This document shows, piece by piece, positions 34,461-44,732 of a DNA stretch of 64,000 bases. Made by a program: the position numbers and the translations under genes. The notes under the pieces are model-generated. The model was given only the letters and a program-made list of their open reading frames with translations, made no database searches and was not told where the DNA came from. Source of the stretch: Streptomyces sp. NBC_01723 (GTDB taxonomy: Bacteria > Actinomycetota > Actinomycetes > Streptomycetales > Streptomycetaceae); assembly GCF_036246005.1 (NCBI RefSeq), contig NZ_CP109171.1, positions 4,576,001 to 4,640,000 on the forward strand. Reading direction: 5' to 3'. Positions within the stretch are counted from its first letter, which is position 1. The number at the start of each line of letters is the position of its first letter.

Positions 34461-35696
34461 ATGACCCTGACCGAGACCGCGCCTGCCGACACCGCCGCCC
34501 CCCTGCCCCCGCTCGCCGCGCGGGCCCGGTCGATCGGCGGTTCGCCCGTACGGGACATCCTCGCCGTCACCGCCCGCCCCGAGGTGATCAACTTCGCGGG
34601 CGGGCTGCCGGCGCCCGAGCTGTTCGACGCGGAGGGCATCGCCGCCGCGTACCGGGACGTCCTCGCGGAGACTCCCGCGCGGGCCCTCCAGTACTCCACC
34701 ACCGAGGGCGAGCCCTCCCTGCGGGCCGCGCTCGCCGCCCGTACGTCGGTGCGCGGACTGGCCACCGACGCCCAGGACATCCTCGTCACCACCGGCTCGC
34801 AGCAGGCTCTGTCGCTCCTCGCCACGGCCCTGCTCGAACCCGGCGACACCGTCCTGGTCGAGAGCCCCTGCTACCTGGCCGCGCTCCAGGCCTTCGGCTT
34901 CGCGGGCGCCCGGGTCGTCGCCGTCCCCGGCGACGAGGACGGGATCGACCCCGCCGCGCTGGAGGAGCTGGTGGTGCGCGAGCGCCCCAAGCTGCTCTAC
35001 ACGGTCCCCACCTTCCAGAACCCCACCGGGCGCACCATGACCGCCGCCCGCCGGGACGCCGTCGCCGAGGTCGCCGGGCGGTGCGGCCTGTGGATCGTCG
35101 AGGACGACCCGTACGGGGAGCTGCGCTTCGAGGGCGAGCGGGTGCCGTGGATCGCCTCCCGCGCCGGGGCCCGGGACCGGACCGTGCTGCTCGGCTCCTT
35201 CTCCAAGGTCATGGCACCCGGCCTGCGCCTGGGCTGGCTGCGGGCGCCCGCCGATCTGCTCCGGGCCTGCGCGGTCGCCAAACAGGCCGCCGACCTGCAC
35301 ACCCCGACCGTCAACCAGCTCGCCGCGGCCCGGTACCTGGCCGACCGCGACCTGGACGCGCACGTCGCGCACGTCGCCGCCGCCTACGGTGCCCGCCGGG
35401 ACGCCATGCTCGCGGGCCTCGCGGACGCGCTCCCGGCGGGGTCGGTGTGGACCCGTCCCGAGGGCGGCATGTTCCTTTGGGCACGCCTGCCCGAGGGGTA
35501 CGACACCACCGCCCTGCTGCCCGAGGTGGTCCGGCACGACGTGGCGTACGTCCCCGGCGCCCCCTTCCACGCGGGCGCCCCCGACCGTGCCACCCTGCGG
35601 CTGTGCTTCGTCACGCAGACGCCGGACGAGATCGCGGACGGGCTGCGGAGGCTGGGGGCGGGGCTGCGGGGCGCCGGTGCCTCCGCGGGGGCGTAG
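34461..35696 (+). CDS. PLP-dependent aminotransferase class I/II (LysN/MocR-type)
   Basis: This is a 411-residue fold-type I aminotransferase. The conserved parts are INFAGGLPAPELFDAEG, LQYSTTEGEPSLRAALA, VTTGSQQALSLLATALLEPGDTVLVE, PTFQNPTGRTM, VEDDPYGELRFEG, and the PLP-binding Lys in GSFSKVMAPGLRLGW. It resembles 2-aminoadipate/valine-type aminotransferases and the catalytic domain of MocR regulators, but has no DNA-binding part. The substrate is not predictable. It is probably expressed from a leaderless transcript. Confidence 0.9.
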   Translation: MTLTETAPADTAAPLPPLAARARSIGGSPVRDILAVTARPEVINFAGGLPAPELFDAEGIAAAYRDVLAETPARALQYSTTEGEPSLRAALAARTSVRGLATDAQDILVTTGSQQALSLLATALLEPGDTVLVESPCYLAALQAFGFAGARVVAVPGDEDGIDPAALEELVVRERPKLLYTVPTFQNPTGRTMTAARRDAVAEVAGRCGLWIVEDDPYGELRFEGERVPWIASRAGARDRTVLLGSFSKVMAPGLRLGWLRAPADLLRACAVAKQAADLHTPTVNQLAAARYLADRDLDAHVAHVAAAYGARRDAMLAGLADALPAGSVWTRPEGGMFLWARLPEGYDTTALLPEVVRHDVAYVPGAPFHAGAPDRATLRLCFVTQTPDEIADGLRRLGAGLRGAGASAGA

Positions 35697-35878
35697 AACG
35701 CGCCGGAGGGTCTGCGGCTGCTCGGCTGACCCTCTGTCGGGTACGGACTGTCGGGTACGGATGGGGAATGTGCGCTTCCAGTGGTTTGTGTGAGGTAACG
35801 GTGGATAGCCAACTGGTCGTTGTGCGACACCAGTTCGGGCGCTGACTCGGCGCCCGTCTCACGAAGGGGGAGGCATCC

Positions 35879-36844
35879 GTGCGTACCCGCACCGGATGGC
35901 GACGCGCCCTGCTCGGCGCGCTCGCGAGCCTGACCGCGACCATCGGCCTGACGGCCGGCCTGTCCGCACCCGCCGCGGCTGCCGCCGGCACACCGGCTGC
36001 CGTCACGAGGTACAGCCACAACAGCGAGGCCGGTGACTACATCGGGCAGGGCGCCAAGGCCGCCTACACGCCCGCGACGGCGACCATCACGGCCGGCGGG
36101 GACGCGGAGTACGTGCGCTTCCGGGTCTGGGTGGAGAGCGAGGAGGACATCACCTGGTGGGACGTCGAACTCGCCGCGCCCAAGGGGGAGAAGCTGCGGC
36201 CGGGCGTCTACCGGAACGCGGAGCGGGCGTCGTTCCGCACCGGCCGCTCACCGGGGCTCGACGTGTCGGGTGACGGGCGGGGCTGCAACGAGGTGTGGGG
36301 CCAGTTCTCGGTCAACCAGATCGAGACGGACGACACGGGTGCCATCTCCGTCCTGGACGCGAGCTACGTCCAGCGGTGCGACAGCGCCACCGCGCCCGCG
36401 CTCAGGGGCCAGGTCAAGTTCCATGCCCTCCCGCTGTCCTACTCGTACTCCAGCGACCCCGACGACTGGATAGCCAGGGGCGCGAGCGGTACGCACACGG
36501 GCGCCACCAGCACCTTCGGCCTGCGCCCCTGGGCCGGCGGCGAGGGGCTCCAGTACAACGTGGAGGGCAAGCGCGAGTACTACTCGGCGCTCATGACGCC
36601 GCCCACCGGCACCCGGTTCGAGGCCGGGCGCACCTACCCCGTCGCCAACACCGCCGGCGAGGGCGTGGCAGGGTTCTCCGTCGCGGGCAACGGGCGCGCC
36701 TGCAACACCGTCACCGGCAGCCTGACCATCACCGGCCTGGCACGCGACGAGGCCGGTGCCGTCGAGGCGTTCGCCGCCACCTTCGTCCAGCACTGTGAAG
36801 GTGGCGACGCCGCGCTGCGCGGAACGATCCGCTACTACGCCTGA
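35879..36844 (+). CDS. secreted protein with two tandem homologous domains
   Basis: This is a 321-residue protein with a Sec signal peptide (RRALLGALASLTATIGLTAG, then AAAAAG as cleavage site). It has two copies of a domain of about 135 residues. Copy 1 includes YSHNSEAGDYIGQGAK, LRPGVYRNAERASF, DGRGCNEVWGQFSVNQIETDD and SYVQRCDS. Copy 2 includes YSYSSDPDDWIARGAS, FEAGRTYPVANTAGE, NGRACNTVTGSLTITGLARDE and TFVQHCEG. Two Cys per copy are positioned alike and likely form a disulfide. I do not recognise the family. GTG 35879 is preceded by GAAGGGGGAGG. It ends 7 nt before the convergent argS stop. Confidence 0.78.
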   Translation: MRTRTGWRRALLGALASLTATIGLTAGLSAPAAAAAGTPAAVTRYSHNSEAGDYIGQGAKAAYTPATATITAGGDAEYVRFRVWVESEEDITWWDVELAAPKGEKLRPGVYRNAERASFRTGRSPGLDVSGDGRGCNEVWGQFSVNQIETDDTGAISVLDASYVQRCDSATAPALRGQVKFHALPLSYSYSSDPDDWIARGASGTHTGATSTFGLRPWAGGEGLQYNVEGKREYYSALMTPPTGTRFEAGRTYPVANTAGEGVAGFSVAGNGRACNTVTGSLTITGLARDEAGAVEAFAATFVQHCEGGDAALRGTIRYYA

Positions 36845-36851
36845 CCCGTCG

Positions 36852-38609
36852 TCAGAGACGCTCGGGCGTCCGGATCCCCAGCAGGGCCATGCCCTGGTGC
36901 AGGGTGCGGGCCGTGACGTCGCACAGGAAGAGGCGGTTCTCGACCTGCTGCGGCGTCTCGGCCTTCAGGACCGGGCACTTGTCGTAGAACGACGTGAACA
37001 GCGAGGCCACCTGGTACAGGTACGCCGTCAGCTTGTGCGGGGCGTACTCCGCGGCCGCCTCGAAGACCGTGTCGCCGAACGCGTCCAGGTGCAGGCCCAG
37101 CGCCCGCTCCGCCGCGTGCAGCTCCAGCTCCGGGTGGGCCGCCGGGCGGACCTCGCCGGCCTTGCGGAGGATGGACCGGATCCGGGCGTAGGCGTACTGG
37201 AGGTACACGCTGGTGTCGCCGTTGAGCGAGACCATCTGGTCCAGGTCGAACTTGTAGTCGCGGCTCGGCGACGTCGACAGGTCCGCGTACTTCACGGCGC
37301 CGATGCCGACCTGGGCGGCCCGCTCCTGGATCTCGTCCTCGGTGAGGTCCCGCGCCTTCTCCCGCACGACCTCGGCCGCCCGCTGCACCGCCTCGTCCAG
37401 CAGGTCCTCCAGGCGCACGGTCTCGCCCGCACGCGTCTTGAAGGGCTTGCCGTCCGCGCCGAGCACCGTGCCGTAGCCCATGTTGTGCGCGGTGACCTCG
37501 TCGCCGAGCCAGCCGGCCCGGCGGGCGGTCTCGAAGACCATCTTGAAGTGGAGCGACTGGCGTACGTCGACGACGTACAGCAGCGTGGTGGCGTCCAGGT
37601 CCTGGACGCGGTTGCGGATCGCGGTCAGGTCGGAGGCCGCGTAGCCGAAGCCGCCGTCGGCCTTCTGGACGATCAGCGGGACCGGCTGGTCGTCCTTGCC
37701 GCGGATCTCGTCGAAGAACACCACGAGCGCGCCCTCGGAGCGCACCGCGACGCCCGTCTCCTCCAGGATGCGGGCGGTCTCGGGCATGCCCTCGTTGTAC
37801 GCGGACTCGCCGACGATCTCCTCGTCGCGGATCTCCATGTCGAGCTTCTCGAAGACGGAGTAGAAGTAGACCTTCGACTCGTCGACGAACTGCTGCCACA
37901 GTTCGAGCGTCTCCTTGTCGCCGGACTGGAGGGCGACGACCCGCTTGCGGGCCCGCTCCTTGAACTCCTCGTCCGCGTCGAAGACGGCACGCGACGCCTT
38001 GTACACCCGGTTCAGGTTCGACATGGCCTGCTCGCCGTCGACCTCTTCGGCCGGGGCCAGCTCGCCGGGGTGCTCGAACAGGTACTGGATGAGCATGCCG
38101 AACTGGGTGCCCCAGTCGCCGATGTGGTGCCGGCCGATCGTCCTCTCGCCGGTGAAGTCGAGCATGCCGCGCAGGGCGTCGCCGATGACCGCGGAGCGCA
38201 GGTGGCCGACGTGCATCTCCTTCGCCACGTTCGGCTGGGCGTAGTCGACGACCGTGACGCCGGCGTCCTTCTTCAGCGGCACACCGAGGCGCTCGCCGTC
38301 CGCGTACCGCGCGGCCAGGTTCTCGGTGATCGCCCGGTCGCCGACGGTGATGTTCAGGAAGCCGGGGCCGGAGACCTCGACGTCCTTGATCAGGTCGCCG
38401 GTGGTGATGTGCGCGACGACCTCGGTGGCCAGCTCCCGCGGGTTCGCCTTGGCCTTCTTGGCCAGCGCGAGGATGCCGTTGGCCTGGTAGTCCGCCCGGT
38501 CGCTACGTCGCAGCAGCGGGTCCACGCCGGCGGCCTCCGGCCGGGTGGCCGTGAGGGCGGACGCGAGATGCTGCTGGACGGAGTCGCTGAGGGACGTGAC
38601 CGAGGCCAT
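36852..38609 (-). CDS. argS: ArgS, arginyl-tRNA synthetase
   Basis: This is a 585-residue class I aminoacyl-tRNA synthetase. The HIGH motif appears as HVGH in [18 protein letters not shown]. The KMSKS-like position is [13 protein letters not shown]. It has the arginine N-terminal domain and the all-helical DALR anticodon-binding domain at the C-terminus ([40 protein letters not shown], ending [11 protein letters not shown]). It charges tRNA(Arg). ATG 38609 is preferred over 38666 since the extra 19 residues are unlike the family. It is transcribed away from lysS, a pairing seen in actinomycetes. Confidence 0.96.
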   Translation of the reverse strand: MASVTSLSDSVQQHLASALTATRPEAAGVDPLLRRSDRADYQANGILALAKKAKANPRELATEVVAHITTGDLIKDVEVSGPGFLNITVGDRAITENLAARYADGERLGVPLKKDAGVTVVDYAQPNVAKEMHVGHLRSAVIGDALRGMLDFTGERTIGRHHIGDWGTQFGMLIQYLFEHPGELAPAEEVDGEQAMSNLNRVYKASRAVFDADEEFKERARKRVVALQSGDKETLELWQQFVDESKVYFYSVFEKLDMEIRDEEIVGESAYNEGMPETARILEETGVAVRSEGALVVFFDEIRGKDDQPVPLIVQKADGGFGYAASDLTAIRNRVQDLDATTLLYVVDVRQSLHFKMVFETARRAGWLGDEVTAHNMGYGTVLGADGKPFKTRAGETVRLEDLLDEAVQRAAEVVREKARDLTEDEIQERAAQVGIGAVKYADLSTSPSRDYKFDLDQMVSLNGDTSVYLQYAYARIRSILRKAGEVRPAAHPELELHAAERALGLHLDAFGDTVFEAAAEYAPHKLTAYLYQVASLFTSFYDKCPVLKAETPQQVENRLFLCDVTARTLHQGMALLGIRTPERL

Positions 38610-38787
38610 GGAGTGGCTGCCGTTCTGCTCGGGTTCGTGGAGTAGTACAGAAGCCGAGTATCCCACGCGGTGAAAAGCGGTTTTCGCGGATGCGGGCCGG
38701 GCTGGGAGAATGGAACGGTCAGCCGTGCGACGTACCGGCCGGCCGAGCAGAAATTCAGCAAACTTCGGGAAAGAGGACGTGCCGATC

Positions 38788-40521
38788 GTGGCTCAGAGCA
38801 CAGAGACCACCGACTGGGTCTCCCGTTTCGCGGACGAGGTCATCGCCGAGTCGGAGCGCCGTGCCCCGGGCAAACCTGTGGTCGTCGCGTCCGGGCTCTC
38901 CCCGTCGGGACCCATCCACCTGGGCAACCTCCGCGAGGTCATGACCCCGCACCTGGTCGGCGACGAGGTGCGCCGCCGCGGGCACGAGGTCCGGCACCTG
39001 ATCTCCTGGGACGACTACGACCGCTACCGCAAGGTCCCCGCCGGGATCGCGGGCGTCGACGAGTCCTGGGCCGAGCACATCGGCAAGCCGCTCACCTCCG
39101 TCCCCGCCCCGAAGGGCTCCCCGTACCCGAACTGGGCCGAGCACTTCAAGGCCGCGATGGTCGAGTCGCTCGCCGAGATGGGCGTGGAGTTCGACGGGAT
39201 CAGCCAGACCGCGCAGTACACCTCCGGGGTCTACCGCGAGCAGATCCTGCACGCCCTGAAGCACCGGCGGGACATCGACGCGATCCTCGCCCAGTACCGG
39301 ACCAAGCCGAAGACCGCGGGCAAGAAGTCGCAGAAGCCCGTCGACGAGGCCGAGCTGGAGGCCGCCGAGGGCTCCGGCGCCGCCGCCGAGGACGACGGCA
39401 GCCAGGGCTCCGCCGGGTACTTCCCGTACAAGCCGTACTGCGGCAACTGCGAGAAGGACCTGACCACGGTCACGGCGTACGACGACGACTCGACCGAGCT
39501 GACGTACGCCTGCACCGCGTGCGGCTTCTCCGAGACGGTCCGGCTCAGCGAGTTCAACCGCGGCAAGCTGGTGTGGAAGGTCGACTGGCCGATGCGCTGG
39601 GCGTACGAGGGCGTCGTCTTCGAGCCCAGCGGCGTCGACCACTCCTCGCCCGGGTCGTCCTTCCAGGTCGGCGGGCAGATCGTCGGGATCTTCGGCGGCG
39701 AGCAGCCGATCGGGCCGATGTACGCGTTCGTCGGCATCAGCGGCATGGCGAAGATGTCGTCGTCGAAGGGCGGGGTGCCCACCCCGGCCGACGCGCTCAA
39801 GATCATGGAGCCGCAGCTGCTGCGCTGGCTGTACGCCCGCCGCCGCCCGAACCAGTCCTTCAAGATCGCCTTCGACCAGGAGATCCAGCGGCTCTACGAC
39901 GAGTGGGACCGCCTCGACGCCAAGGTCGCCGACGGCAGCGCGCTGCCCGCCGACGCCGCCGCGCACGCGCGTGCCGTGGGCACGGCCACCGGTGAGCTGC
40001 CGAGGACGCCCAGGCCGCTGCCGTACCGCACGCTCGCCTCGGTGGCCGACATCACCGCCGGGCACGAGGACCAGGCACTGCGCATCCTCAGCGAGCTGGA
40101 CCCGGCCGACCCGCTGGCGACGCTGGCGGAGGCCCGGCCGCGCTACGACAAGGCCGAGGCGTGGATCAACAACCACGTCCCCGCCGACCAGCGCACCATC
40201 GTGCGCGAGGAGCCCGACGCCGAGCTGCTGAAGTCGCTCGACGAGCCGAGCCGGCAGTCGCTGCGGCTGCTCCTCGACGGGCTGGCCGGCCAGTGGTCCC
40301 TGGACGGGCTCACCCACCTCGTGTACGGCGTGCCCAAGGTCCAGGCCGGATTCCCGGCGGACGCCACCCCCAAGGAACTGCCGCCGGAGATCAAGACCGC
40401 CCAGCGGACGTTCTTCGCGCTGCTCTACCACCTGCTCGTGGGCCGCGACACCGGCCCGCGGCTGCCCACGCTGCTGCTCGCGGTGGGGCAGGAGCGGGTG
40501 CGGACCCTGCTCGGCGACTGA
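38788..40521 (+). CDS. lysS: class I lysyl-tRNA synthetase
   Basis: This is a 577-residue class I lysyl-tRNA synthetase, the archaeal/spirochaete type kept in many actinomycetes beside a class II enzyme. The HIGH motif is [17 protein letters not shown] and the KMSKS motif is [10 protein letters not shown] zinc-binding pair (CGNC near residue 220 and CTACG near 245) lies in the insertion. A C-terminal anticodon-binding bundle follows. A low-complexity Glu/Ala/Gly insertion (residues ~190-210) is typical. GTG 38788 is chosen because AAAGAGGAC lies about 10 nt upstream. It is divergent from argS. Confidence 0.94.
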   Translation: MAQSTETTDWVSRFADEVIAESERRAPGKPVVVASGLSPSGPIHLGNLREVMTPHLVGDEVRRRGHEVRHLISWDDYDRYRKVPAGIAGVDESWAEHIGKPLTSVPAPKGSPYPNWAEHFKAAMVESLAEMGVEFDGISQTAQYTSGVYREQILHALKHRRDIDAILAQYRTKPKTAGKKSQKPVDEAELEAAEGSGAAAEDDGSQGSAGYFPYKPYCGNCEKDLTTVTAYDDDSTELTYACTACGFSETVRLSEFNRGKLVWKVDWPMRWAYEGVVFEPSGVDHSSPGSSFQVGGQIVGIFGGEQPIGPMYAFVGISGMAKMSSSKGGVPTPADALKIMEPQLLRWLYARRRPNQSFKIAFDQEIQRLYDEWDRLDAKVADGSALPADAAAHARAVGTATGELPRTPRPLPYRTLASVADITAGHEDQALRILSELDPADPLATLAEARPRYDKAEAWINNHVPADQRTIVREEPDAELLKSLDEPSRQSLRLLLDGLAGQWSLDGLTHLVYGVPKVQAGFPADATPKELPPEIKTAQRTFFALLYHLLVGRDTGPRLPTLLLAVGQERVRTLLGD

Positions 40522-40552
40522 GGTCCTGCCGCGCCGTCGGCGGGTCGGTGGG

Positions 40553-40936
40553 TCAGCGGGTCAGGGCGAAGCCCGCGAAGAGGACGCCGACCACGCTGAC
40601 GGCGAGGAAGGCCAGGTGGCGGCGCGGGGGCGTGAGGTGGTCCGTCGCCTCGCCCCGGCGCCACCGCTCCAGCACCTCACGGAACAGCTTGCGCTGCGGA
40701 AGCATGCCGAGGGTCAGGCCGATGTGGGCGCAGGCGTACATGACGAGCGCCTCGCTCAGGCCGAAGCCGTTCAGACGGCAGACGACGACCAGCAGGACGC
40801 CGCCGGTGACCATGGTCACCGGGTAGGCGATGCGGAACTTCCGGAACGGGATCCAGCTGCCCAGCAGCCAGCTGGACAGCGCGGTGGCGGCCACGGCCAG
40901 CAGCGCCAGCCAGACGACGGGTACGGACGTGAGCAT
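40553..40936 (-). CDS. small integral membrane protein
   Basis: This is a 127-residue protein with about four hydrophobic segments (residues 6-25, 36-56, 62-80 and 103-122) and a charged loop RKLFREVLERWRRGE in the middle. I do not recognise the family. ATG 40936 has AGGGGG 10 nt upstream; the in-frame ATG 40966 would add 10 residues without hydrophobic sequence. It sits between lysS (convergent) and the ALF-protein gene (same strand, 107 nt apart). Confidence 0.78.
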   Translation of the reverse strand: MLTSVPVVWLALLAVAATALSSWLLGSWIPFRKFRIAYPVTMVTGGVLLVVVCRLNGFGLSEALVMYACAHIGLTLGMLPQRKLFREVLERWRRGEATDHLTPPRRHLAFLAVSVVGVLFAGFALTR

Positions 40937-41043
40937 GGTGGAGTCCCCCTGCCCGGGGTCGGGCACCGGCCTCGGCGGCCCGGTACCCGACCCCGGTCGG
41001 ATCAGCGGTCTGCGGTCATCCTGTGATCACCCGGAACCCGTGA

Positions 41044-44000
41044 TCACCCGAAAAGGGAACTCAGCGTACCGGTGATGGGCGAGATGATGTCGCTGCCGAG
41101 CTGCGTGACCCGCTTGGCGACCGGCGACACCACGCCCTCCAGGGTGGCCCCGATCCACTTGGACTGGCCGAACGTGAGCAGCCCCAGGCTCGTGCCGACC
41201 AGGGACCCCGCGAACTCGGAGCTGCCGAAGCCGTGCTCGATGCCCGTGAACAGGGTGCTGAGCGCGGCCGAGCCCAGGGAGACCCAGCCGAGCACCCCCG
41301 CCGCCGCGGCGACGGCCGGAGCGAACGGGCCGGTCCACGGCGCGATGAAGGCGGCGCCCGCGGCGAGGAACCCGGAACCGATGCTGATCCAGTTGAACGC
41401 GTCCGCGTAGAACTGGGCGTCGTTCCACCACTCGTCCTTGTCGCCCGCGGAGCCGCCCGAGTTGGTCTTGTCGTGCGTAGGGCTGTCGGCGGGGTTGCGC
41501 CCCTCCTCCTTGGCCCTGCGCGCCGCCTCGGCCGCCTTGCGGGCCGCCTCCGCGGCCTCCGCCCTGCGCTTCTGGGTGACGATGCGGCGGGCATCGGTGG
41601 CCGCCGCCGCCGCCTCCTGCGCGTCCTTGCCCGCGGCGATCGCGGACTGGCGCGCGCTGTTCGCCGACGCCTGGGCGCTGTAGGAGGAGCGCATGGCGCT
41701 GCGCGCCGAGTCGATCGCCCGGTTCGCCGAGTAGTTGGCCGAACGGCCGGCCTTGCGGGCGGTCGCCGCCGCCGCCTTCGCCCGGTTCGCGGACGCCTGC
41801 GCGGCCGCGGCGGACTTGTCCGCGTCGTCGGCGTTCTGGTCGGCCTGCGCCGCGTAGGTGTCCGCCTGCTTGGCGGAGGCGAGCGCCTTGTCCGCCCACT
41901 CCTTGGCCTGGTCCGCCGCGTTGCGCGCCTCCGCGGCCGCCTTCGACGCGAGCTGCGCGTCCTCCTGCGCCTTGTAGGCGATCTTCGCGGCGGCGGCGAT
42001 CGCGCCCCGGACCGCCGCGATGTGCGTGGCCGAGTCGTGGTCGAGCTGGGCCGCCTTGTGCTGGACGAGGGTGATGAAGTTCCGGCGCATCCACGTCGGA
42101 CCCTCCAGGGCGACCTCCGCGTACGCCTTGGTGTACATGCCGCCGGAGGTGAGCAGCGCGGCGGTGGCGACGCCGTCGTCGTCCCGGACCGCCTCGGCGT
42201 AGTCCCGGTCGAAGAAGGCCCGCAGCGCCTCGGGGGTGTTGGCGTCCAGGGCGGCGTTGGCCGCGGCGGTGACGGCCGGACCGGGCTTGGTGGACAGGAT
42301 CGAGGCGATGCTGACCCGGCTGTCCTCGGCGGAGGCGGTGATCAGTCCGTCGGTCAGGAACGTCTTCACGGCGTCGGCCAGGTCGCTCGTCAGGGCCGCG
42401 TGCACGGCGTCTCCGACGGTGGCCGAGGACACCTCCGCGACGTGCAGCGCGGTCTCCCGGTCGTCCTGGTCCTCGGCGATCGCCCGGTCTGCGTCGATCC
42501 AGGCGTGCACGTCCGCGTCCGTGCCGGCCAGCGCGAACTGGGCGGCCTCGCGGGCCCAGGCGCCCTGCGAGGCGGCCATGCCGACGGCCGCCTTGCGGCC
42601 CAGGGTCGCGGCCAGTGCCAGGTCTCCGGCGGCCAGCGCCTGCTCGGCGCTCGCGATCCGGTCCTTGAGGTCCTGGGAGATCTGCTCGTCCTGGGTGCGC
42701 CGGTCGGCCTGCGCGGCCCGGTCCTCGGCCTCCCACTGGGCGAGCAGCCTGGCTTCCTCCAGGCCGTCCTTCTTGTCCTCCTCCAGGCGCGCCGTCTCCG
42801 CGGCCCGGGCCGCCTCCTCGACCGCCTTCGCGTCCTCGACGGCCTTGGTCGCGGTCTCGGCGGCCTTGATCGCCTCGGCCGCGTGCGCGGTGGACTTGTT
42901 GGCGTAGTCGATGGCCTGACCCGCGTACTTCACCGCCTCCTCGGCCGCGTCGGCGGCCTTGTCGGCGTGTGCCGCGGCGGAGTTGGCGGCGTCGCGTGCG
43001 GTGCGCGCTGCGGACGCGGCCTTGTTGGCCAGGGCCTGTGCGGTGGAGGCCGCGTTGGTGGCGCGGTTGGCGGCGCTGTTCGCGATCGCGGCCTGGCGCT
43101 GGGCCTCGGCGGCCTCGGACTGGGCGGCGCCCGCCGCGGAGGCGGCCTGGGCCGCGGAGCTGGCGGCGGAGGCCGCGTTGCGGGCGGCGGACGCGGCGGC
43201 GGAGCCGGCCCCGGCCGCCTGGGAGGCCGCGGTGGCCGCGTAGTCGGCGGCCTTGGCGGCGGTACGGGCCCGTGCGGCGCCGTTGCGCGCCGCGATGGCC
43301 GCGTTCTTCGCCGCGTCGGCCTTGCCGGCGTCCTTGGATGCGGCGATGGCCGCGTTGTACGCGCGCGCCGCCGCGTTGCCCGCGGTGGCGGCGGCCTGTG
43401 CGGCGGCGGCCGCGGCGAACGAGGCGCGGCGTGAGGCGGTGACGGCGGTCTGGGAGGCGCTGATGGCGCTGCGGGCGGCCTTCGCGGCGCCCTTGGCGGC
43501 GCTCGCGGCCTTGCGGGCCGCCGCACCGGACTTCGCCACGTCGTCCTTGGCCGCCGCGGCCTCGGCGGCGGCCTTCTCGGCCGCCTGCTTCGCCTTCTCC
43601 GCGGCGGTCTTGGCCCGCTCCGACGCCTCGACGGCGAGGTCGGTCTCCGCCTGGGCCCGCTTGCCCTCGCGTTCCACGACGGCGACGAGTTCCTCGATCT
43701 TCGCGGTTTCCTGGTCGCGGGCGCGCGCGATGTGCTGCCCGGTGTCCAGGAACCACTCCACCTCCTGGCGGCTGCCGCTCATCGCGCGGTCCGCGTACTT
43801 GCGCACCTCCGCGCCGCCGGAGGTCAGCATCGTGGCGACCTCGACCCGCATGTCCTCCTCACGGGCCGTGAAGCGGCCCTCGGACAGGAACGCCGCGAGG
43901 TCCTGCTCGGTGCCCGCGTCCAGGGCGGCGGACGCCTCGCGCCTGACCGCCTTGCCGCCGGTGGCGGAGACCGTGGCCGTGGACACCTGAAGGTCTTCGA

Positions 44001-44427
44001 GCAGGCCGGGTCTGAAGCCGCCGTCGAGGAAGGACGCCACCGCGCCGTCGCCGCCGTCCAGCGCCGCGGACGCCTCGCGCCGCAGCCCGACGCCGGATCT
44101 CGCGAGGTAGGCGGCCACGGCGACGCGGTTGTCCTCCGCCGTCACCGTGGCGAGCGTCGTGCCGAGGAACGTCCGTATGTCCGCGTCCGTGCCGTACATC
44201 GCGTCCGCCGCGGCGGCCTTGGTGGCCCTGCCGCCGGTCAGCCAGGCCCTGACGACCTTCGCCCGATCGGTGTCCGGCAGCTCGAACGGTGTGGGCGGCT
44301 CGTCCGCCGCCGCCGTGGCGGCCCCGGCGCGGGCCGGCGCGACCAGGACGCCGGGCGTGGCGGCGACGGCCGTGACGGCGGCGAGGGTGCCGAGCAGGCG
44401 CCGTCGGCTCCAGAACGCTGTCTCCAT
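41044..44427 (-). CDS. giant Tat-exported Ala-rich ALF-repeat/coiled-coil protein
   Basis: This is an 1127-residue protein with a Tat signal (SRRRLLGTLAAVTAVAATPG). After the signal come four ALF-type repeats (about 45-250; patterns such as FLGTTLATVTAEDNRVAVAAYLA and FLSEGRFTAREEDMRVEVATML, given as separate pieces). A very long Ala-rich helical coiled coil spans about 250-640. A second ALF block lies at about 645-810, then a second coiled coil (810-970). The C-terminal segment is hydrophobic (residues ~990-1110), with Gly/Ala-rich helices (AAGAAFIAPWTGPFAPAVAA, VLGWVSLGSAALSTLFTG) before the end. ALF repeats are streptomycete-specific and of unknown function. The ending looks like a membrane-inserting or toxin-like region, which I cannot confirm. 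ATG 44427 has GGAGG upstream. Confidence 0.82.
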   Translation of the reverse strand: METAFWSRRRLLGTLAAVTAVAATPGVLVAPARAGAATAAADEPPTPFELPDTDRAKVVRAWLTGGRATKAAAADAMYGTDADIRTFLGTTLATVTAEDNRVAVAAYLARSGVGLRREASAALDGGDGAVASFLDGGFRPGLLEDLQVSTATVSATGGKAVRREASAALDAGTEQDLAAFLSEGRFTAREEDMRVEVATMLTSGGAEVRKYADRAMSGSRQEVEWFLDTGQHIARARDQETAKIEELVAVVEREGKRAQAETDLAVEASERAKTAAEKAKQAAEKAAAEAAAAKDDVAKSGAAARKAASAAKGAAKAARSAISASQTAVTASRRASFAAAAAAQAAATAGNAAARAYNAAIAASKDAGKADAAKNAAIAARNGAARARTAAKAADYAATAASQAAGAGSAAASAARNAASAASSAAQAASAAGAAQSEAAEAQRQAAIANSAANRATNAASTAQALANKAASAARTARDAANSAAAHADKAADAAEEAVKYAGQAIDYANKSTAHAAEAIKAAETATKAVEDAKAVEEAARAAETARLEEDKKDGLEEARLLAQWEAEDRAAQADRRTQDEQISQDLKDRIASAEQALAAGDLALAATLGRKAAVGMAASQGAWAREAAQFALAGTDADVHAWIDADRAIAEDQDDRETALHVAEVSSATVGDAVHAALTSDLADAVKTFLTDGLITASAEDSRVSIASILSTKPGPAVTAAANAALDANTPEALRAFFDRDYAEAVRDDDGVATAALLTSGGMYTKAYAEVALEGPTWMRRNFITLVQHKAAQLDHDSATHIAAVRGAIAAAAKIAYKAQEDAQLASKAAAEARNAADQAKEWADKALASAKQADTYAAQADQNADDADKSAAAAQASANRAKAAAATARKAGRSANYSANRAIDSARSAMRSSYSAQASANSARQSAIAAGKDAQEAAAAATDARRIVTQKRRAEAAEAARKAAEAARRAKEEGRNPADSPTHDKTNSGGSAGDKDEWWNDAQFYADAFNWISIGSGFLAAGAAFIAPWTGPFAPAVAAAAGVLGWVSLGSAALSTLFTGIEHGFGSSEFAGSLVGTSLGLLTFGQSKWIGATLEGVVSPVAKRVTQLGSDIISPITGTLSSLFG

Positions 44428-44732
44428 AGGGATTTCGTCCTCCAGGTAAGTGCCGTACGGCACTCGGCGGAATCATTCATGATGCAATCGCTTAGCAATT
44501 CACATTTCTGATGCGCCGTCAATTGATCCCGGAAAGACGATGGATCGACCATCACCATCTCTTCACACTTGCGGTTACAACCTTCCGCCCTGGTGATCGG
44601 AGTCACACGCTCTGTTCAACTCGCGCCCCTTTTGGGGTGGTTGGCGGTGTGGACATCTCATGGAGAGATGTATTTGATGAGAAGGGAAGTCGAATTGCGG
44701 GAATGCATGGAATTCTCGAAGGGGTGCCCGCG
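44428..44732. other. upstream region of the ALF-protein gene, no gene
   Basis: This 305-nt non-coding region is unusually AT-rich for the genome (for example around 44480-44580 and 44660-44710) and so probably carries the promoter of the leftward ALF gene. On the minus strand TTGACG near 44518 with an AT-rich -10 region near 44490 is a candidate. A 16-bp perfect palindrome lies at 44449-44464. Short ORFs through it are not supported by codon use. Confidence 0.6.
44449..44464. promoter_or_regulatory. 16-bp perfect palindrome before the ALF gene
   Basis: AGTGCCGTACGGCACT is a perfect 16-bp inverted repeat lying 21 nt upstream of ATG 44427, in the leader just before the ribosome binding site. 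It could be an operator or a hairpin that hides the ribosome binding site. No factor is known. Confidence 0.5.

Noticed and set aside
36756..38645. 629-codon plus-strand open frame
   Set aside because: It is antisense to argS, which is clearly recognisable.
41027..43756. 909- and 733-codon open frames overlapping the ALF gene
   Set aside because: They are Arg/Gly-rich translations in alternative frames of the Ala-rich gene; the minus-strand ALF protein has a signal peptide and repeats, the others have none.
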